Shown here piece after piece: positions 7,865 through 10,704 of a stretch of DNA of 10,704 nt. Both the position numbers and the translations under genes were made by a program. Origin of the DNA: Tannerella sp. (GTDB lineage Bacteria; Bacteroidota; Bacteroidia; Bacteroidales; Tannerellaceae); assembly GCA_031259505.1 (NCBI GenBank), contig JAIRLL010000040.1, positions 1 through 10,704 on the forward strand, given 5' to 3'. Numbering within the stretch: position 1 is the first letter of the stretch; each line of letters begins with the position of its first letter. Under the pieces are notes generated by a model. That model saw nothing but the letters and a program-made list of their open reading frames with translations, was not told the origin of the DNA and ran no database searches.

Positions 7865-8833
7865 TTAAAACTGTTCCAGCAGGCGTATTCGTTTTTCGAT
7901 GGGCGGATGCGTGGCGAACAGGCTGCTGATGGCCGACTTTTTCATTGGATTGTCGATGAACAGTTGTGCCACGTCGTTTTGCGTCACGGCTTCTATGCAG
8001 GGGTCTTCGGATATTTTATGCAGTGCGGAAGCCAGCGCCAGCGGATTCTTTGTCATCTCGGCGCTGCCTGCGTCCGCTATGTATTCGCGGTTGCGCGAGA
8101 TGGCGAAACGCATCAGCAGAGTAATGAAATAGCCGATTGCTGCCAGCAAAAGGATGAGCAGCATGACAACGATTATCCCGCCCGAATTTTTGCCGTTGTT
8201 TCTTGTGCGGATTCTGCCGCTAAACAGGACGCGCAGGAGTATTTGTGTCAGGAACGAAAAGATGCCGACGAAGACGATGGATACGATCAGCGTTTTCACG
8301 TCGTGGTTGCGAATGTGCGTAAGTTCGTGGGCGATGACCGCTTCCAGTTCGGCGTCGTTCAGACGATTGATGATGCCGCGCGAGAGTGTGACGGTGAAGT
8401 TGCGCCTGTTGATGCCGCTGGCAAAGGCATTCAGCGAATTGTCTTCGACGATGTGGATTTTCGGCATGTCCATATGGCTTGCGATGCAGAGATTCTCGAC
8501 CAGGTTGTAGACACGTTTGTTTTCGCGCCGTTCGAGCGGTCGCGAACCCGTAGCGGCATTGATGATGGCCGTGTTGGCGCAGTATGCAATCAGAAACCAT
8601 ACCAGACATATTCCGAGTATCCAGGGAGCGGAGCGGACGAACGCTTCCGTGGCTCGCGAAACGGACGTCGTCTCGAAGTCTGCCGACGCGTATGCTTCGC
8701 CAGCCTCCCAACTGTCGAAGACAAAGAAAAACACCCACGCGAGCGCAAGGATGATGCACGGAAAAAAGCACAGCATCAGCATCGACCGGATGTTGTTCCT
8801 GTGCTTCTGGGTTTGAATGCCGACGTATTTCAC
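7865..8833 (-). CDS. M48 family (HtpX-like) membrane zinc metalloprotease
   Basis: A 322-residue inner-membrane protease. It has hydrophobic segments at about 17-39, 70-92, 183-203 and 219-241. The active-site motif HELTH (169-173) lies between the second and third segments, with Glu170 catalytic and His169/His173 binding zinc; Glu250 in SRNREYIAD is the likely third ligand. NAFASG (135-140) and FATHPPIEKRI (306-316) are further M48 hallmarks. Family members degrade damaged or misfolded membrane proteins. The start codon is GTG (8831-8833), four bases after the lemA stop codon, with no visible Shine-Dalgarno, which suggests translation coupled to lemA. The GTG start is supported because the first residues MKYVGIQTQ..RNN are the usual beginning of this subfamily; the next ATG (residue 18) would remove them and the head of the first membrane segment. 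LemA plus M48 is a recurring bacterial pair. Confidence 0.93.
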   Translation of the reverse strand: MKYVGIQTQKHRNNIRSMLMLCFFPCIILALAWVFFFVFDSWEAGEAYASADFETTSVSRATEAFVRSAPWILGICLVWFLIAYCANTAIINAATGSRPLERRENKRVYNLVENLCIASHMDMPKIHIVEDNSLNAFASGINRRNFTVTLSRGIINRLNDAELEAVIAHELTHIRNHDVKTLIVSIVFVGIFSFLTQILLRVLFSGRIRTRNNGKNSGGIIVVMLLILLLAAIGYFITLLMRFAISRNREYIADAGSAEMTKNPLALASALHKISEDPCIEAVTQNDVAQLFIDNPMKKSAISSLFATHPPIEKRIRLLEQF

Positions 8834-8837
8834 TGCG

Positions 8838-9398
8838 TCAGAAACTTACTTTGGGAGGTTCATTGAGCAGGACGCGCTGTACGGCGCCGACGTCGAACAA
8901 TGCTTCGCGTCTGAAGCCGAACGCGCCGGCAATCAGGTTTGCGGGGAACGTTTCGACGGCATTGTTGTATTCCTTTGTCGCAGAATTGAAGTATCGGCGC
9001 GAGGCCGCCAGTTTGTTTTCAATGTCTGCCATTTCTTCCTGCAGTTGCATGAAGTTTTGGTTTGCTTTCAGGTCGGGATAGGCTTCGACCGACACTTTCA
9101 GCCCGCTGAGCGCCGCCGAGAGCCGGTTTTCGGCGTCAATCTTGCCGTTGATGTCATGCGCGGACATGGCTGCCGTACGCGCTTCGGTGATTTTGAGCAG
9201 CGTCTCGCTCTCGTGTTTAGTGTAGCCCTTGACGGCTTCCACCAGTTGAGGAATCAGGTCGTGACGCTGCTTCAACTGCACGTCGATGTCTGCAAACGCA
9301 TTCTCGCGGTTGTTGCGGTAACGCACTAACTTGTTGTATGTTGCTGCTACAAACAGCAAGATGATAACTATTAATCCGATTACAATATACAATGTCAT
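8838..9398 (-). CDS. lemA: LemA family membrane-anchored protein
   Basis: A 186-residue protein with one N-terminal membrane helix (about 2-19, MTLYIVIGLIVIILLFVA) followed by a long all-alpha domain. Conserved LemA sequence is seen in YNKLVRYRN, ADIDVQLKQRHDLIPQLVE (36-54) and the C-terminal FPANLIAGAFGF and LFDVGA segments. The biochemical role of LemA is not settled; it is commonly encoded beside membrane proteases, as here with the M48 gene 4 bases downstream, so a partner or adaptor role is inferred. The frame is open upstream to a TTG at 9464, but that start lies within the -7 promoter box. The ATG at 9398 places the membrane helix right at the N-terminus as in other LemA proteins, so I use it. 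It is the first gene of the lemA, M48, editing-protein operon. Confidence 0.93.
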   Translation of the reverse strand: MTLYIVIGLIVIILLFVAATYNKLVRYRNNRENAFADIDVQLKQRHDLIPQLVEAVKGYTKHESETLLKITEARTAAMSAHDINGKIDAENRLSAALSGLKVSVEAYPDLKANQNFMQLQEEMADIENKLAASRRYFNSATKEYNNAVETFPANLIAGAFGFRREALFDVGAVQRVLLNEPPKVSF

Positions 9399-9461
9399 TT
9401 TTGTTTCTTTTATTGATGAATAAATTTGTTTTATTTCTTCCCGCTGTACGGCGAAGACGGA

Positions 9462-9469
9462 CAAAGATA
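9462..9469 (-). promoter_or_regulatory. -7 box of the lemA operon promoter
   Basis: TATCTTTG on the minus strand (complement of 9462-9469) is identical to the -7 box of tRNA-Phe. Transcription would begin near 9455, giving a leader of about 55 bases before the lemA ATG. No clear -33 TTTG is seen at the expected distance. This box overlaps the TTG that begins the longest lemA frame and so rules that start out. Confidence 0.6.
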
Positions 9470-9654
9470 AGGTTTTTGCGGAAACTATGCGTGTTTTTAG
9501 CGAAAATAAATTTGCTAATTATGTCTAACATAGATGCTAAATATATAATTAATCTTTCCATTTATTTGTTGATATACAGAATATTGGAGATATTATTTCC
9601 TATTGTTTTTATGGAAAATAATGTACTCTCGTTCGGCAGGTGGAAGGTATGTCG
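9470..9654. other. Divergent intergenic region between lemA and the thioredoxin-like gene
   Basis: This stretch separates the two divergent transcription units and is AT-rich. It contains no plausible gene: the reading frames crossing it have no recognisable protein sequence and no leader. I saw only a short hairpin-like TATGT/ACATA and no clear operator palindrome or riboswitch. The outward promoters sit at its two ends. Confidence 0.6.
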
Positions 9655-9662
9655 TATATTTG
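9632..9662 (+). promoter_or_regulatory. Promoter of the thioredoxin-like gene and menG remnant
   Basis: TATATTTG (9655-9662) matches the TAnnTTTG -7 box. TTCG (9632-9635), one base off TTTG, lies 19 bases upstream. The predicted leader to the ATG at 9695 is about 25 bases. The -7 box is convincing and the -33 box is weak. Confidence 0.55.
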
Positions 9663-9694
9663 TGCCCAATAAATTGCAAATAAAATGACTTTTT

Positions 9695-10186
9695 ATGAGA
9701 GCGAAAACGTATATTTTTTCCGTATTGGCAGTAGTTGGATTGTTTTTTTCTGCAGGGACGGAAAAAGTCGGATTAACAAAGGGTTGTCGTGTTGGGGACT
9801 TTGCGCCGGAAATAAAAATGCCTGACAGTTGCCATGTGATTCAATTTTCCAATCCGTCAAAACAATATACGCTGTTGAGTTTCTGGGCTGCATATAATGC
9901 CGTATCGCGCGTACATAATATACAATTGCATGCAAAAGTGAGCAAAATGGATTCGACCCGCATCAGGATGTATTCGGCGTCGATGGACGAACGGTTTTCC
10001 GTATATGCCGGGACGCTGAAAACGGACAAACTGGAAAACGCCCGCCATCTGTTCGACGGACTGGGTGCTAAATCGCCGCTGTACAAACAGTACAATCTGA
10101 AACGGGGATTCGGGAATTTCCTGATCGACGACAGGGGAGTGATTGTCGCAACAAACATACGTCCCGAAGACCTGGACGGGATATAA
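9695..10186 (+). CDS. Exported thioredoxin-fold protein (TlpA/AhpC-TSA-like) lacking redox cysteines
   Basis: A 163-residue protein with an N-terminal signal or anchor (MRAK, then a hydrophobic run to about residue 20), so probably periplasmic. GDFAPEIKMPD (34-44) is the usual entry to a TlpA/redoxin domain. The strand leading to the active site reads LLSFWAAYNAVSR (60-72), aligning with the family's FWASWCGPCR. Both cysteines are replaced (Asn68, Ser71) while the tryptophan, aromatic and arginine positions are kept. The usual cis-proline segment is GFGNFLID (138-145), with Gly140 where proline normally sits. Cys31 and Cys46 lie outside the active-site position. It is therefore unlikely to be a thiol oxidoreductase; a binding or structural role is inferred. 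Length, start and fold landmarks otherwise look intact. It is first in a two-gene unit, followed 11 bases later by the menG remnant. Confidence 0.75.
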   Translation: MRAKTYIFSVLAVVGLFFSAGTEKVGLTKGCRVGDFAPEIKMPDSCHVIQFSNPSKQYTLLSFWAAYNAVSRVHNIQLHAKVSKMDSTRIRMYSASMDERFSVYAGTLKTDKLENARHLFDGLGAKSPLYKQYNLKRGFGNFLIDDRGVIVATNIRPEDLDGI

Positions 10187-10197
10187 GTTTTCATTCG

Positions 10198-10563
10198 ATG
10201 ACGTATCAATCCGAAAAAATATTCCCTTACAGGGACAGCGGTGTTCCCAAAGGCGTGCAGATAGAAAAAATGTTCGACGCAATCGCCGGACAGTATGACG
10301 CGTTGAATCATACCCTGTCGTTCGGCATGGATTATTTTCCGATGAAACAGGCATACCGGCTCTATTCACGGATTGTTATCCTGCTTATCGGACGGATTGT
10401 TTCGGGGAATATACCGGCATATCGCTATCTGAACCGTTCGATTGCAGCTTTCCCGCAATGCAGGCAGATGAAGGCAATCCTGAAAAAAAAACGGCTTTTG
10501 CAATGTGCAATATAGAAACTGACATTCGGTATCTGTATGCTGTATTCGGCTTGTAAAAGATAA
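10198..10563 (+). pseudogene. menG: menG/ubiE (demethylmenaquinone methyltransferase) remnant: internal deletion plus two frameshifts
   Basis: The intact enzyme methylates demethylmenaquinone with SAM as the last step of menaquinone synthesis and is about 240-250 residues. Here the N-terminus is present (IEKMFDAIAGQYDALNHTLS, ending near Asp45) and runs straight into the family's C-terminal third (YFPMKQAYRLYSRIV..LIGRIVS..AYRYL..SIAAFPQ). The junction at about 10330-10335 is in frame. The roughly 120 missing residues include the whole SAM-binding core. After MKAIL a run of nine A residues shifts the frame and a stop follows at 10513-10515. The next frame gives GFCNVQYR, and the original frame then resumes as KLTFGICMLYSACKR with a stop at 10561-10563, which is the expected family ending. 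Several usually conserved residues also appear changed (Leu for Pro in RIVILLIG, Cys for Gly in FPQC). This fits a decayed, inactive gene; assembly or homopolymer error could explain the frameshifts but not easily the deletion. Confidence 0.8.
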
Positions 10564-10704
10564 AATACAGTGCGGATTTCAGGAAACGGGAAATAAAATA
10601 AATACTGCCAGATCCCACAATGCATGAGAATCGGGACCGTCAGCAAATTTTTATTCATCAAGTAAAGCGTTCCCCGTTCAAATTACAGCAATTATTTTCA
10701 GTTG
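10564..10704. other. Right edge, no assignable gene
   Basis: The last 141 bases follow the menG remnant. On the plus strand an ATG at 10620 opens a frame that runs out of the window after 28 codons (begins MHENRDRQQIF). I do not recognise it, and it has no clear leader. Minus-strand frames here run through the menG remnant and look like chance frames. No terminator is visible. Confidence 0.4.

Noticed and set aside
7757..8866. A 369-codon plus-strand frame opposite the M48 gene
   Set aside because: The minus-strand M48 protease has an intact HELTH motif and membrane segments. The plus frame has no recognisable domain and is antisense to three genes.
9520..9540. TATGT/ACATA mini-palindrome as an operator
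   Set aside because: A 5-bp stem in very AT-rich DNA is expected by chance, and its position relative to the promoters is not suggestive.
9392..9688. Plus-strand open frame of 98 codons in the divergent intergenic region
   Set aside because: It is composed of AT-rich intergenic sequence, crosses the promoters of both flanking units and shows no protein-like composition.
10330..10515. The 105-codon frame as an intact small gene
   Set aside because: Both of its halves match the ends of MenG, and the correct C-terminus continues beyond its stop, so it is better described as a remnant than as a new short protein.
10425..10661. Minus-strand open frame of 78 codons at the right end
   Set aside because: It overlaps the clearly recognisable menG C-terminus in antisense and has no promoter, leader or recognisable sequence.

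Overview
The window looks like a piece of chromosome from a member of Bacteroidota, most likely order Bacteroidales. Two things point there. Most genes are preceded by the phylum's own promoter signature (a TAnnTTTG box, in some cases with a TTTG-like -33 box about 19-20 bases further upstream) rather than sigma70-type boxes. The proteins (ClpC, HtpG, MenG, LemA/M48, patatin-barrel protein) also read like Bacteroidales family members. Species cannot be told from the sequence.

Layout. Bases 1-231 hold no convincing gene, but they contain a plus-strand terminator that probably ends a transcript entering from the left. A tRNA-Phe(GAA) gene with its own promoter and terminator follows on the minus strand. 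Then comes a long minus-strand block, listed here in transcription order from right to left: lemA, an M48 (HtpX-like) membrane protease with a GTG start, a stand-alone alanyl-tRNA editing protein, clpC, htpG, and an exported patatin-like phospholipase with a POTRA-like segment and an outer-membrane barrel. lemA, the M48 gene and the editing gene are separated by 4 and 16 bases and form one operon. clpC, htpG and the patatin gene each have a candidate promoter, and clpC ends in a strong terminator. Rightward from a divergent 230-300 base intergenic region lie a secreted thioredoxin-fold protein without redox cysteines and then a wrecked menG (menaquinone C-methyltransferase).

Function. The minus-strand block is mostly protein quality control: Hsp90 chaperone, Clp unfoldase, membrane protease with its usual LemA partner, and an editing factor that prevents mistranslation. 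Joint regulation of these is inference. The most notable findings are the menG remnant (lost SAM-binding core plus two compensating frameshifts), a ClpC whose N-terminal domain appears to hold only one Clp_N repeat, a thioredoxin-like protein in which both active-site cysteines and the cis-proline are replaced, and two genes (clpC, lemA) whose longest reading frames begin inside or upstream of their own promoters and so should be shortened. No convincing new multi-gene system, CRISPR array or complete mobile element was seen.
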